Assembly: GCF_052056915.1 (NCBI RefSeq)
Contig: NZ_CP195119.1
Coordinates: 1,798,001 to 1,862,000 of the forward strand
Source: MTP4 sp052056915
Lineage (GTDB): Archaea > Halobacteriota > Methanosarcinia > Methanosarcinales > Methanosarcinaceae
Direction: 5' to 3'
DNA: 64,000 nt
Shown here: in pieces, positions 54,693-62,953 of the stretch
How the letters are laid out: every line of letters starts with the position of its first letter
How positions within the stretch are numbered: position 1 is the stretch's first letter
Position numbers and translations under genes: made by a program
Notes under the pieces: model-generated
What the model was told of the DNA's origin: nothing
Database searches by the model: none
The model's input: only the letters and a program-made list of their open reading frames with translations

Positions 54693-55031
54693 ATGTACAA
54701 GATCGAAGCAATCATAAAACCCACTAAATTGCATGAAGTAAAAGACGCTCTTGATGAAGCGGGGTTTGCAAGCCTCACCGTGACCGAGGTCAAGGGAAGA
54801 GGGCAACAGAAAGGGATCGTGCAGCAGTGGAGAGGAAGGAAATACTGTGTTGACCTCCTTCCGAAAACGAAAATCGAGATAGTTATCCCGGATAACAAAA
54901 TCGACCAGATTATCGACGTGATTCAGAAAACGGCCTCCACGGGAGAAATCGGAGATGGAAAGATCTTTATCTACCCGGTAGAAACCGTAATCAGGATCCG
55001 GACAGGAGAAAGAGATGGAGATGCACTCTAA
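54693..55031 (+). CDS. glnK: Nitrogen regulatory PII protein
   Basis: 112 residues. T-loop with VQQWRGRKYCVDLLPK and Y51; B-loop KTASTGEIGDGKIFIYPV and C-loop VIRIRTGERDG bind ATP/ADP and 2-oxoglutarate. It would bind AmtB and possibly glutamine synthetase in response to nitrogen status. SD AGAGGTGATC precedes ATG. It lies 12 nt after amtB. Confidence 0.95.
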   Translation: MYKIEAIIKPTKLHEVKDALDEAGFASLTVTEVKGRGQQKGIVQQWRGRKYCVDLLPKTKIEIVIPDNKIDQIIDVIQKTASTGEIGDGKIFIYPVETVIRIRTGERDGDAL

Positions 55032-55242
55032 ACGCATCCCTCTCCTATTCCCTTAATTTCAGTCCCTGATTAAACACCGCCTGAAAAGGATCATCCCAAA
55101 AAAACTCAAAACACCAAAACCTCAAAACCCTTAAAAGCCAGGCTGCAGACCTGCAAAAAACAGAGATAAAATTTAGAAAAATAAGAAATTGCTAATTAAA
55201 ACCAGACGTAAAAACAACTTTAAAACCCGGGAGGTATCCATA

Positions 55243-55689
55243 ATGTCAGAATTCAAATCAGTATCAGAATTCAATGTAAAAAACGTAAACTTCGAGATCC
55301 CTCGAGGATACGGTACGTCCGTAATCAAGTTTTATTTCTGGATCGGACTCGTATCCGCAGTCCTTCTGAGGGCCATAATAATAGCTGACCACTACAGCGC
55401 ATTCTACGCAAAAGTGATCTGGTATCTCGGGGTCACGGGATACCTCTGGTTCTTCATGCACAGATACCATATCGCAAAGCGCAGATTCAGCGTCATAAAG
55501 GACCTGGAACTGCTTAAAAAAATCCGAAACCAGCGGAAACTCTCGGAAAAAGATATTGAAGGACTCGATTACCTGCTCTGGAGCCTCTCGGTTTCCAAAG
55601 AACGCTCAAACTATCTGGTAATCTCGGTATTTTCCGTGATTTCAATCGTGTTGTCCCTTGTTCTGGACCTGGGGATCCTTAACATCTAA
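55243..55689 (+). CDS. Membrane protein of unknown function
   Basis: 148 residues from ATG at 55243, chosen by GGGAGG (55229-55234); an earlier in-frame start at 55189 lacks an SD. Three hydrophobic helices (about 28-48, 53-73 and 123-145) with a basic cytoplasmic loop (KRRFSVIKDLELLKKIRNQRK). The family is not recognised. It is separated from glnK by 211 nt and may be its own unit. Confidence 0.7.
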   Translation: MSEFKSVSEFNVKNVNFEIPRGYGTSVIKFYFWIGLVSAVLLRAIIIADHYSAFYAKVIWYLGVTGYLWFFMHRYHIAKRRFSVIKDLELLKKIRNQRKLSEKDIEGLDYLLWSLSVSKERSNYLVISVFSVISIVLSLVLDLGILNI

Positions 55690-56019
55690 AGGGAACTTCC
55701 CCCAATTTTCTTTCCTACTACTTTTACATGAAATTCGACAATTCTTGAATCGAAACTTTCAAAATCAAACTTTTTTGGATCGAAGAGTTCCGGGAACTTA
55801 TCACCTTAAACTGCCTGAAACCACCCTAAAACATCTGAAAAAGCACGAAAAAATCTGAAACCACCTGAAACCACCCGAAAGCATCTGAAAAAACCTGATA
55901 AAAACGGAAAACATCTTAAACTAAAGAAACAGGACCATGTGCAGCTTCTGAAGATTTTTAAAGATATGAATAAGAAATCTATATAATACATAGCTGATTA
56001 TGGTCTTAGGGGGAGTTTT
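55690..56019. repeat. Intergenic region with degenerate repeats
   Basis: From 55804 to about 55920 there are recurring CTGAAACCACC/CTGAAAAAACC units, about 11 nt apart. No gene. TATATAATACAT (55980-55991) is the likely promoter of the next gene. Confidence 0.55.
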
Positions 56020-56391
56020 ATGGCAGAAGTTTTGAAATTATCACCAGCTATCTGCGCATATCCTGACGACGAGTGTCAACACCCCTCCCTAAAACCTTCG
56101 CCTGATGGCTCTGGTTTTTGAGGAAGGGGTATCCTGCTGTAAGATGATGAAAATTTGAAGATTGAAGTTATACTTCCGGGGATTGAGAAAGAAAACATTT
56201 CTTTCAAGCTGGGCGAAGGCGGTTTCTACGTAAAAGCGACAAAAAAGGGAGTGGAATACGTAGACAGTTATTCAATTTGCTTCCCGGTAAACACTGACAA
56301 AGCCGCTACCACCTATTCAAGCAGGATTCCGAAGGTCACCGTCCCCTACCAGGATCCCTTTGAAAATGCAGTGGACGTGAAACTTGAATAA
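56020..56391 (+). pseudogene. Hsp20/alpha-crystallin-like gene interrupted by a 69-nt insertion
   Basis: ATG 56020 with SD GGGGGAG gives MAEVLKLSPAICAYPDDE. The next 69 nt (56074-56142) contain in-frame TGA and TAA. After the insertion the same frame resumes with DDENLKIEVILPGIEKENISFKLGEGG and runs to 56391. The layout (short N-terminus, Y-x-DDE, then VE-x-LPG-x-x-x-x-NI) matches the intact paralogue at 56455. A truncated product could start at TTG 56155. Unless the insertion is bypassed, the gene is broken. Confidence 0.75.
56074..56142 (+). mobile_element. 69-nt hairpin insertion in the Hsp20 gene
   Basis: ACCCCTCCCTAAAACC and GGTTTTTGAGGAAGGGGT pair around CTTCGCCTGATGGCTCT. It is 69 nt (a multiple of three) and keeps the frame, and the codons on each side (GACGACGAG and GATGATGAA) both encode Asp-Asp-Glu. 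It resembles a small palindrome-bearing mobile element, for example a remnant of an IS200/IS605-type end, but no transposase is near. Confidence 0.5.
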
Positions 56392-56454
56392 ATGCCTGAA
56401 ACAGTAAACAGGAATAAAGAACCGGAGTACCGAAGTTTTCCGGGGAGGGGTATT

Positions 56455-56763
56455 ATGGAAAATCCGATACCTAAAATAATGAAAACTCCTATAATAGCAA
56501 TGTATCATGATGATGAGCATAAAAACCTCACAGTTGAGGTTGAATTGCCGGATGTGGAAAATGAAAACATAACCCTCATGATGCATGAGAACAGCTTTTA
56601 CCTGAAAGCCTTCAGCAATAACGTTGAGTACCTGGGGTCCTTTTTTATGGATGGGCCCGTGGACCCCGAAAAAGCCATAGCAACGAACAATAAAGGTATG
56701 CTTACGATTAAAGTCCCTTACAAAGAGGGCTTCCTGTGCGCAAGAAACATACCAATTGAATAA
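56455..56763 (+). CDS. Hsp20/alpha-crystallin-like protein
   Basis: 102 residues from ATG at 56455 (SD GGGGAGGGG; the longer frame from 56392 lacks one). The alpha-crystallin core is short: VEVELPDVENENITLMMHENSFYLKA, then GMLTIKVPYKEGF (I-x-V-like end). The N-terminus (MENPIPKIMKTPIIAMYHDDEHKNL) matches the interrupted copy upstream. It would be a small chaperone-like or Hsp20-derived protein. Confidence 0.75.
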   Translation: MENPIPKIMKTPIIAMYHDDEHKNLTVEVELPDVENENITLMMHENSFYLKAFSNNVEYLGSFFMDGPVDPEKAIATNNKGMLTIKVPYKEGFLCARNIPIE

Positions 56764-56853
56764 AAGCATGGTCCGGAATCGGAATAAAAAACAGAAAACT
56801 TATTTTTTTGATATTAATTTTACCCGTATTCCTTGCAAAGAAGAGGGAATCCC

Positions 56854-57063
56854 ATGAAGATAGTAAAATGCGGAGATCTTGGATTCAGGTGCAATTTTAT
56901 TGCAACCGGTACCAACGCCGAGCAGGTAAAAAAAGAAATGTTCAAGCACATAGAAAAGGAACATAGGGACCTTCTCGAAGAAATGTCCGAAGACGACATA
57001 AACCACATAAAGTACAGGATTTCGACTCTTCTTGCCCGGGGATGCGGCTGTGGTGCCCTTTAA
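56854..57063 (+). CDS. DUF1059-family small protein
   Basis: 69 residues from ATG at 56854 (SD GAGGGAAT). Matches DUF1059: MKIVKCGDLG-x-x-CNFIATG, later HIEKEH. Cys at 6 and 12 plus GCGCG near the end may bind metal. Function unknown. Confidence 0.8.
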   Translation: MKIVKCGDLGFRCNFIATGTNAEQVKKEMFKHIEKEHRDLLEEMSEDDINHIKYRISTLLARGCGCGAL

Positions 57064-57150
57064 ACCGAAAAAAGAAGAACTATTTTAGGGGGGCATGGAG
57101 CCCCGCAAAACTTACCGCAAGCTCTCAAGGGCATAGAGCCCCCGACTTTT

Positions 57151-57633
57151 TTACGGGTTCAGCACCCAGATCTGGTAATTCAGCAATGCTGCGAAACTGA
57201 CCCAGAGGAGATAGGGGATCAGCAGAAGTGAAGCTGTTTTTGAAATCCTGCCGAAGAGGATTATTGTCAGGAAGATTGACAGCCAGAGCAGGATGATTTC
57301 AATGAAGGCATAAAAAGGAGACTGAAGCCCGAAAAAGAGAATGGACCAGAGGGCATTTAGTGCCAGCTGAACTCCGAAAACAAAAATCCCCACTTTTACG
57401 TCTTTTCGCTCCAGACCCTCTTCCCAGACCAGGTAAAGAGAAATCCCCATAAGGGTATACAGGATAATCCATACCGGGGAAAAGACCCAGCCCGGAGGAT
57501 TGAAAGCAGGCTTTTCAATGGCAGCATACCAGCTTTCAATGGAAGTTACCGTAAAAACCGAACCAATTATCCCTGCAAACTGACAGACCAGTACCGAAAC
57601 AATGAGTCTGAACTTGTTTATTTCTTGAAGCAT
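57151..57633 (-). CDS. TspO/MBR family membrane protein
   Basis: 160 residues from ATG at 57633 (GGTGG upstream), with five membrane helices. Hallmarks: SWYAAIEKPAFNPPGWVFSPVW, LALNALWSILFFG and PYLLWVSFAALLNYQIW. Family members bind porphyrins and sterol-like ligands and act in stress or tetrapyrrole handling. The gene is convergent with DUF1059. Confidence 0.92.
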   Translation of the reverse strand: MLQEINKFRLIVSVLVCQFAGIIGSVFTVTSIESWYAAIEKPAFNPPGWVFSPVWIILYTLMGISLYLVWEEGLERKDVKVGIFVFGVQLALNALWSILFFGLQSPFYAFIEIILLWLSIFLTIILFGRISKTASLLLIPYLLWVSFAALLNYQIWVLNP

Positions 57634-57645
57634 ACTCCCCACCAC

Positions 57646-57959
57646 GTGACATCCAGATCCCGGAAGTTCCGGCCTCTGGAGATTATAAGGTACTCAGGAA
57701 TTATATACGTGAAATGATAAATATCTATACCGAGGGGAATGAGATCTGTTAGCGGGACCTGTTAATGGGATATGTCAGCTGAAACTGTTGAGCTTCTTCG
57801 TGCAATAGGATATGTTAGCTGAAACTGTTAGTAGGAGATGTCAACTGGACATGTTAGCGGATCTCTTAGCCCGATTTTCTGGAAAAAGCCAGTTTTCAAA
57901 AAACGTCCTTCCAAGTTTTAACCCTCAAAATAATAGAAAATTATAAATATTATTAAGTA
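57646..57959. other. Divergent region upstream of TspO and glnA
   Basis: Degenerate repeat TGTTAGCTGAAACTGTT and variants (57725-57860, four to five copies). TATA box ATTATAAATA (57940-57949) belongs to glnA. Confidence 0.6.
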
Positions 57960-57973
57960 GGTAAGTGATTACC
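57960..57973 (+). promoter_or_regulatory. NrpR-type operator of glnA
   Basis: GGTA-AGTGAT-TACC, a perfect match to the GGTA-N6-TACC operator described for Methanosarcina nitrogen genes. Its left edge is 15 nt downstream of the TATA box centre, so it overlaps the expected start of transcription. NrpR would repress here when 2-oxoglutarate is low. Confidence 0.8.
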
Positions 57974-57999
57974 TAATGCCTAGTGAGGATGACGTCAAG

Positions 58000-59346
58000 A
58001 TGGTGCAAACAAACAACATACCTAAGACTAAAGAAGATGTACTTCAGGCTGTAGTCGAGCGTGATGTAAAATTTATCAGGACCCAGTTTACCGATACACT
58101 CGGGATTATCAAAAGCTGGGCAATTCCCGTTGAACAGCTCGAAGAGGCCTTTGAAAACGGAGTCATGTTTGACGGATCTTCCATTGAAGGATTCACCCGA
58201 ATCGAAGAATCAGACATGAAGCTCGTACTTGACCCTTCAACATTCAGGCTTCTCCCCTGGAGACCCTCAACAGGGGCTGTTGCCAGGATTCTCGGAGATG
58301 TTTACCTCCCTAACGGGAAACCCTTTGAGGGAGACCCGAGATATGTCCTGAAGAGCGCAATTGCAGAAGCCGAAAAAATGGGCTACTCCATGAACGTTGG
58401 CCCGGAACTCGAATTTTTCCTCTTCAAACTGGACGAAAACGGAAACCCCACAACCGAACTTACCGACCAGGGCGGGTACTTTGACTTCGCACCCCTGGAC
58501 AGGGCCCAGGATGTCAGGAGAGACATTGACTATGCCCTGGAGCACATGGGCTTCCATATCGAGGCCTCCCACCACGAAGTAGCCCCATCACAGCACGAAA
58601 TAGACTTCAGGTTCGGGGACGTGCTGACAACGGCGGACAATGTGGTCACTTTCAAATACGTGGTAAAGTCCATCGCATACCACAAAGGTTACTATGCAAC
58701 CTTCATGCCAAAGCCCCTGTTCGGCGAAAACGGCTCGGGTATGCACACCAACCAGTCCCTCTTCAAAGACGGCAAAAACGCCTTCTATGACCCTGATACT
58801 CCGGACCAGCTTTCTGACGAGGCAAGATACTACATCGGCGGGCTGATGAAGCATATAAGGGAATTTGCAGCCATAACAAACCCGGTGGTAAACTCCTACA
58901 AAAGACTCGTCCCGGGGTATGAAGCTCCTATTTACGTGACCTGGTCCGCCAGCAACAGGAGTTCCCTGATAAGAATTCCAGCCACCCGCGGCAATGGTAC
59001 AAGGGTGGAACTCAGGTGCCCGGACCCGGCATGCAACCCCTACCTGGCCTTCGCCCTCATGCTGAAAGCCGGAATCGAAGGAATCAAGAACAAGATCGAG
59101 CCTGGAGAAGCGACCAACGTCAACATCTTCAACCTGACAGAAAAAGAGCGTGAAGAAAAAGGTATCTTATCCCTGCCCGGAAACCTTAAGGAAGCAGTCG
59201 ACGAGATGAAGCAGAGCAAATTCGTAAAGAAAGCTCTCGGGAAACATGTCTTCGAAAACTACCTCTGCTCAAAGACCGCCGAGTGGGACGAATACAAAGC
59301 TGTTGTCCACTCCTGGGAACTCGATAAATATCTGTCGATGCTCTGA
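58000..59346 (+). CDS. glnA: Glutamine synthetase
   Basis: 448 residues from ATG at 58000; ATG at 57976 (456 residues) is also in frame but lies only a few nt past the expected transcript start. Family signatures: MFDGSSIEGF, GPELEFFLF, EVAPSQHEIDFRF, GSGMHTNQSLF, NSYKRLVPGYEAP and RIPATRGNGTRVE(L)R. It makes glutamine from glutamate, ammonia and ATP. With the neighbouring glutamate synthase it forms the GS-GOGAT route. PII (glnK upstream) is a likely regulator. Confidence 0.95.
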   Translation: MVQTNNIPKTKEDVLQAVVERDVKFIRTQFTDTLGIIKSWAIPVEQLEEAFENGVMFDGSSIEGFTRIEESDMKLVLDPSTFRLLPWRPSTGAVARILGDVYLPNGKPFEGDPRYVLKSAIAEAEKMGYSMNVGPELEFFLFKLDENGNPTTELTDQGGYFDFAPLDRAQDVRRDIDYALEHMGFHIEASHHEVAPSQHEIDFRFGDVLTTADNVVTFKYVVKSIAYHKGYYATFMPKPLFGENGSGMHTNQSLFKDGKNAFYDPDTPDQLSDEARYYIGGLMKHIREFAAITNPVVNSYKRLVPGYEAPIYVTWSASNRSSLIRIPATRGNGTRVELRCPDPACNPYLAFALMLKAGIEGIKNKIEPGEATNVNIFNLTEKEREEKGILSLPGNLKEAVDEMKQSKFVKKALGKHVFENYLCSKTAEWDEYKAVVHSWELDKYLSML

Positions 59347-60390
59347 GCGTTTAACATAGGTATTATAGAAAAGCACTGGAAATACGATAAAGCATCAGAC
59401 ATCCTCCCGGAAACATTATGCGTGCCTGCCGGAAAAACTCAGGGGGAAAATGTTCCTGCCGGAGACCCCGGAAGGCATGTATAGTTACCTGGGAAATGTG
59501 CCCTCACTTAAAACGGAAAAAGTACACCATTAAGTACACATTTTAACTCATTTATTAGGTTAAAATGAGAAAGTATTCCTTTTAAGGAATTCATTTCGCA
59601 GACAGAAGCCAGCGTGGGATTTCAAGGCATGGACTGCCGCCAGGAACCCGTAATTTTCCCCACTTTTTTACCGCCAGAGGAAACAACTTCCCTTTTCAAC
59701 TTCCCTTTTTCAGGAGATATCAACTGTTATCCGGGCTGTCCGGAATTTCCACGGTGCGGATAAGCAAAGCAAATAACAATATCAGGGACCAAATCAAAGA
59801 TTCCGGGATCCTGATCACTGCCACCGGAGAGAAAAACCATTTCAAGAGGGATAATACAGAGAAGAAAAGTATCCCATTTCAAGGAAAAAAAAGGCCTTTT
59901 CCAAGCTGCTTCAAAGGAAACACTGGTCAGGAAAAAAGAAACATATATATATTGTCAAATAGGTACTAAATTACTTACTTCCCATAGCGGCGGCCTTCTC
60001 AACACCTGATAAGGAAAAAACAGGAACAGGAACAAGAAAGGGAATGTCGAAAATTATACACATTATTAACATAATTATAATTAGTCCAATTTATGCGACT
60101 TGTTACCTTCAAAAATCGCAAGCATAAACCCCACTGGAATCCGTATTCTTCACTGATAATTTTTTGAAGAAATTTTTAACAACGGAACATCGGATTATCA
60201 AAAATATCCGGACTACCAAAAATGTCCGGATGATCAAGAATATCGGATTTAAGAAAAGGTCCAGATAATCAAGAATATTCGGACTACTAAAAATGTCCGG
60301 ATTATCAAAAATATCCGGATTTAAGAAAAGATCCGGATTATCAGAGATTTGTTAACAAAAAACATTACGTTCATTTCTAGAGTGATCGAA
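59347..60390. promoter_or_regulatory. Long leader region of the glutamate synthase operon
   Basis: No credible gene (a 71-codon basic frame at 59754-59969 has no SD and runs into the promoter). TTTTAAC/GTTAAAA (59542-59566) is a hairpin. TATA box ACATATATATATT (59941-59953). GGTA-CTAAAT-TACT (59962-59975) is one base off the NrpR operator, with the same spacing to the TATA box as in glnA. If this promoter is used, the leader is about 420 nt. Confidence 0.6.
60192..60352. repeat. Nine 18-nt dyad repeats upstream of glutamate synthase
   Basis: Contiguous units, for example GGATTATCAAAAATATCC and GGACTACCAAAAATGTCC. The ends of most units pair with each other (GGAT/ATCC or GGAC/GTCC), and the two arms change together between units. 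One unit (60228-60244) is 17 nt; the last is incomplete. Confidence 0.85.
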
Positions 60391-61443
60391 ATGTGTGGAA
60401 TAATAGGCTTCATAGACAAGACAAAGTCCCCAATGGACGGGTCGAAAATAAAAGCCGCCCTGAGTCTCATGAATGAAAGAGGCAGTGGAGACGGGGCAGG
60501 CTATGTCGCATACGGGATTTACCCGGATTATGCAGACTGTTACGCGCTTCATGTTTTTTTTGACAACATGGTAGAACCAAAAACAAAGGTTGATGAAATC
60601 CTCCACCGCTGGGGCACTGTTGTCCACCAGGAAGAAATCCCCACCACCGAACAACCGGGACTGAAGAGAGTTCACACCCCCTGGAGATACTTCTTCAAGC
60701 CCTTTGACGACATGATCGGAGGAAAGGTAGGTTCCGAGAAGGACATCATCAAGCACATCGTAATGGAAGTAAATTCTTCTATCGACGGAGCCCTGGTCTT
60801 TTCCTCAGGTAAGAACATGGGAGTCTTCAAGGCTTCCGGCTGGCCGGAAGAAGTAGCGGACTTCTACAGGATCGAGGACTACAAAGGATATATCTGGCTT
60901 GCCCACAACCGTTACCCCACGAACACACCGGGCTGGTGGGGAGGCGCACACCCCTTCAACCTGCTTGACTGGTCCGTCGTACACAACGGGGAAATTACCT
61001 CTTACGGGACAAACCAGCGCTACGTGGAAGGCTACGGGTACAAGTGCACCCTCCTTACGGACACCGAAGTAGTGGCTTATCTCTTCGACCTTCTCGGAAG
61101 GCAGCACGAGCTTCCAACTGAAACTGTAGTCAAAGCCCTTGCCCCCCCGTTCTGGGACGAAATCGACCGCATGCCCCCTGCAGATGAGGAGCTTTACAGG
61201 GCAATACGCCTGACCTACGGTTCTGCCCTCATGAATGGCCCCTTTGCGATTGTGGTCGCATCGAACGAAGGGATTGTGGGCTTCACTGACAGGATCAAAC
61301 TCCGCCCCCTCGTAGTAGGAGAAAACGGAGACAAGCTCTACATTTCCAGCGAAGAATCCGCAATAAGGGTTCTGGACCCCGAAGTTAAGAATATCCGCAC
61401 CCCGCGGGCAGGAGAACCCATCATAGGGAGGTTTAACGCATGA
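60391..61443 (+). CDS. Glutamate synthase, glutamine amidotransferase subunit
   Basis: 350 residues. The start at 60391 gives MCGIIGF, leaving the catalytic Cys as residue 2, as class II amidotransferases need; 60349 would hide it. LAHNRYPTNTPGWWGGAHPF and VVHNGEI are glutamine-site residues. It releases ammonia from glutamine for the FMN subunit. It overlaps the next gene by 4 nt. Confidence 0.92.
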   Translation: MCGIIGFIDKTKSPMDGSKIKAALSLMNERGSGDGAGYVAYGIYPDYADCYALHVFFDNMVEPKTKVDEILHRWGTVVHQEEIPTTEQPGLKRVHTPWRYFFKPFDDMIGGKVGSEKDIIKHIVMEVNSSIDGALVFSSGKNMGVFKASGWPEEVADFYRIEDYKGYIWLAHNRYPTNTPGWWGGAHPFNLLDWSVVHNGEITSYGTNQRYVEGYGYKCTLLTDTEVVAYLFDLLGRQHELPTETVVKALAPPFWDEIDRMPPADEELYRAIRLTYGSALMNGPFAIVVASNEGIVGFTDRIKLRPLVVGENGDKLYISSEESAIRVLDPEVKNIRTPRAGEPIIGRFNA

Positions 61444-62951
61444 GCCTCGGAAGCATACCCCCGAAATACAAGGTCAGCATCGACCGGGAACAATGCATGG
61501 ACTGCGGGCGCTGCATTGAAAACTGTTCCTACGGCACTTTCAGGAGAGAAGGAGACAAAATCCTGATCCAATCCAGAAAATGCACCGGCTGTCTCCGCTG
61601 CGTTTCCATGTGCCCCAGGGATGCCATCTCACTTACCGAAAACCCTGTGGACTACCGCAGCCACCCCCTCTGGAGCCGGGACGCCAGGGAAGATATCATA
61701 AAACAGGCCAGGAGCGGAAAGATCATCCTCGCAGGGATGGGAAACGCAAGTAACCTCCCAAGCATCTTCGACCGCCTCCTGCTGGACGCCTGCCAGGTAA
61801 CAAACCCGAGCATTGACCCCCTGAGAGAGCCGATGGAACTTCGGACCTACATAGGGAAAAAGCCGTCAAAGCTCGAATTCAAGAAGACCGAGGCAGGGGA
61901 CGTTGAACTTGCAACAAAGCTTGCCCCCAACCTGAAGCTTGAAACGCCCATAATGATCGGGCACATGAGCTACGGGGCAATCAGCTTAAACGCCCACCTC
62001 AGCATGGCAAAAGCCGCAAAGGAAACCGGGACCTTCATGGGAACCGGGGAAGGCGGGCTGCACAGGGAACTCTACCCCTACCAGGGCAACATGATCGTCC
62101 AGGTTGCTTCAGGCCGTTTCGGTGTAAACGTGGACTACCTCGAAAGGGGAGCGGCAATCGAGATCAAGATCGGTCAGGGTGCAAAGCCCGGGATCGGCGG
62201 GCACCTGCCCGGAGAAAAGGTCTCTGCGGAAGTCTCCCGTACAAGGATGATCCCCCTCGGAAGTGACGCAATCAGCCCTGCCCCTCACCATGACATTTAC
62301 AGCATCGAAGACCTGGTCCAGCTTGTCAGGAGTTTGAAAGAAGCGACCGAATGGAAGAAACCGGTCTTTGTGAAGATTGCAGCAGTGCACAACGTGGCAG
62401 CAATTGCAGCAGGTATTGCCCGCTCTTCTGCGGACGCGGTGGTAATTGACGGGTCCCGCGGAGGGACCGGAGCCGCCCCGAAGGTCTTCAGGGACCATGT
62501 GGGAATCCCCATCGAAGGTGCAATTGCAAGCGTTGACCAGAAACTCAGGGAACAGGGTACAAGAAACGAAGTCTCCATCATTGCCAGCGGCGGGATCAGG
62601 AACAGTGCCGATCTTGCAAAGTCCATTGCTCTTGGAGCGGACGCGGTCTACATCGGAACCGCTGCCCTTATTTCCATGGGCTGCCGGGTCTGCGGAAACT
62701 GTTACAGAGGCCTTTGCCCGTGGGGTATCGCAACCCAGCGCCAGGACCTTGTAGACAGGCTCGACCCCGAACAGGGAGCAAGGCAGGTCTCTAACCTGAT
62801 CCATGCCTGGACCCTGGAACTCAGTGAACTGATGGGCGCAGCAGGCATCAACAGTATAGAAAGCATGCGCGGAAACAGGGACCGCCTGCGCGGGTACATG
62901 CTTGATGAAGGAATACTTGATGTCCTTGACGTAAAGAACGCGGGGGCCTGA
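61440..62951 (+). CDS. Glutamate synthase, FMN/Fe-S catalytic subunit
   Basis: 503 residues. N-terminal 2[4Fe-4S] ferredoxin (CMDCGRCIENC; CTGCLRCVSMCP), then the FMN-binding TIM barrel (GHMSYGAISLNAH; VIDGSRGGTGAAP; ASGGIRNSADLAKSIALGADAVYIGTAAL), and CRVCGNCYRGLCPWG, the cluster motif near the FMN site. It turns 2-oxoglutarate and ammonia into glutamate. Its ferredoxin domain could accept electrons from the FrhB-like subunit downstream. Confidence 0.93.
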   Translation: MSLGSIPPKYKVSIDREQCMDCGRCIENCSYGTFRREGDKILIQSRKCTGCLRCVSMCPRDAISLTENPVDYRSHPLWSRDAREDIIKQARSGKIILAGMGNASNLPSIFDRLLLDACQVTNPSIDPLREPMELRTYIGKKPSKLEFKKTEAGDVELATKLAPNLKLETPIMIGHMSYGAISLNAHLSMAKAAKETGTFMGTGEGGLHRELYPYQGNMIVQVASGRFGVNVDYLERGAAIEIKIGQGAKPGIGGHLPGEKVSAEVSRTRMIPLGSDAISPAPHHDIYSIEDLVQLVRSLKEATEWKKPVFVKIAAVHNVAAIAAGIARSSADAVVIDGSRGGTGAAPKVFRDHVGIPIEGAIASVDQKLREQGTRNEVSIIASGGIRNSADLAKSIALGADAVYIGTAALISMGCRVCGNCYRGLCPWGIATQRQDLVDRLDPEQGARQVSNLIHAWTLELSELMGAAGINSIESMRGNRDRLRGYMLDEGILDVLDVKNAGA

Positions 62952-62953
62952 AG

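Noticed and set aside
56074..56142. Pyrrolysine or selenocysteine readthrough of the Hsp20 insertion
   Set aside because: The in-frame stops are TGA and TAA, not TAG (pyrrolysine), and Methanosarcina is not known to use selenocysteine.
59754..59969. 71-codon basic frame in the glutamate synthase leader
   Set aside because: Starts at GTG with no SD, runs into the TATA box and operator-like site, and has no recognised motif.
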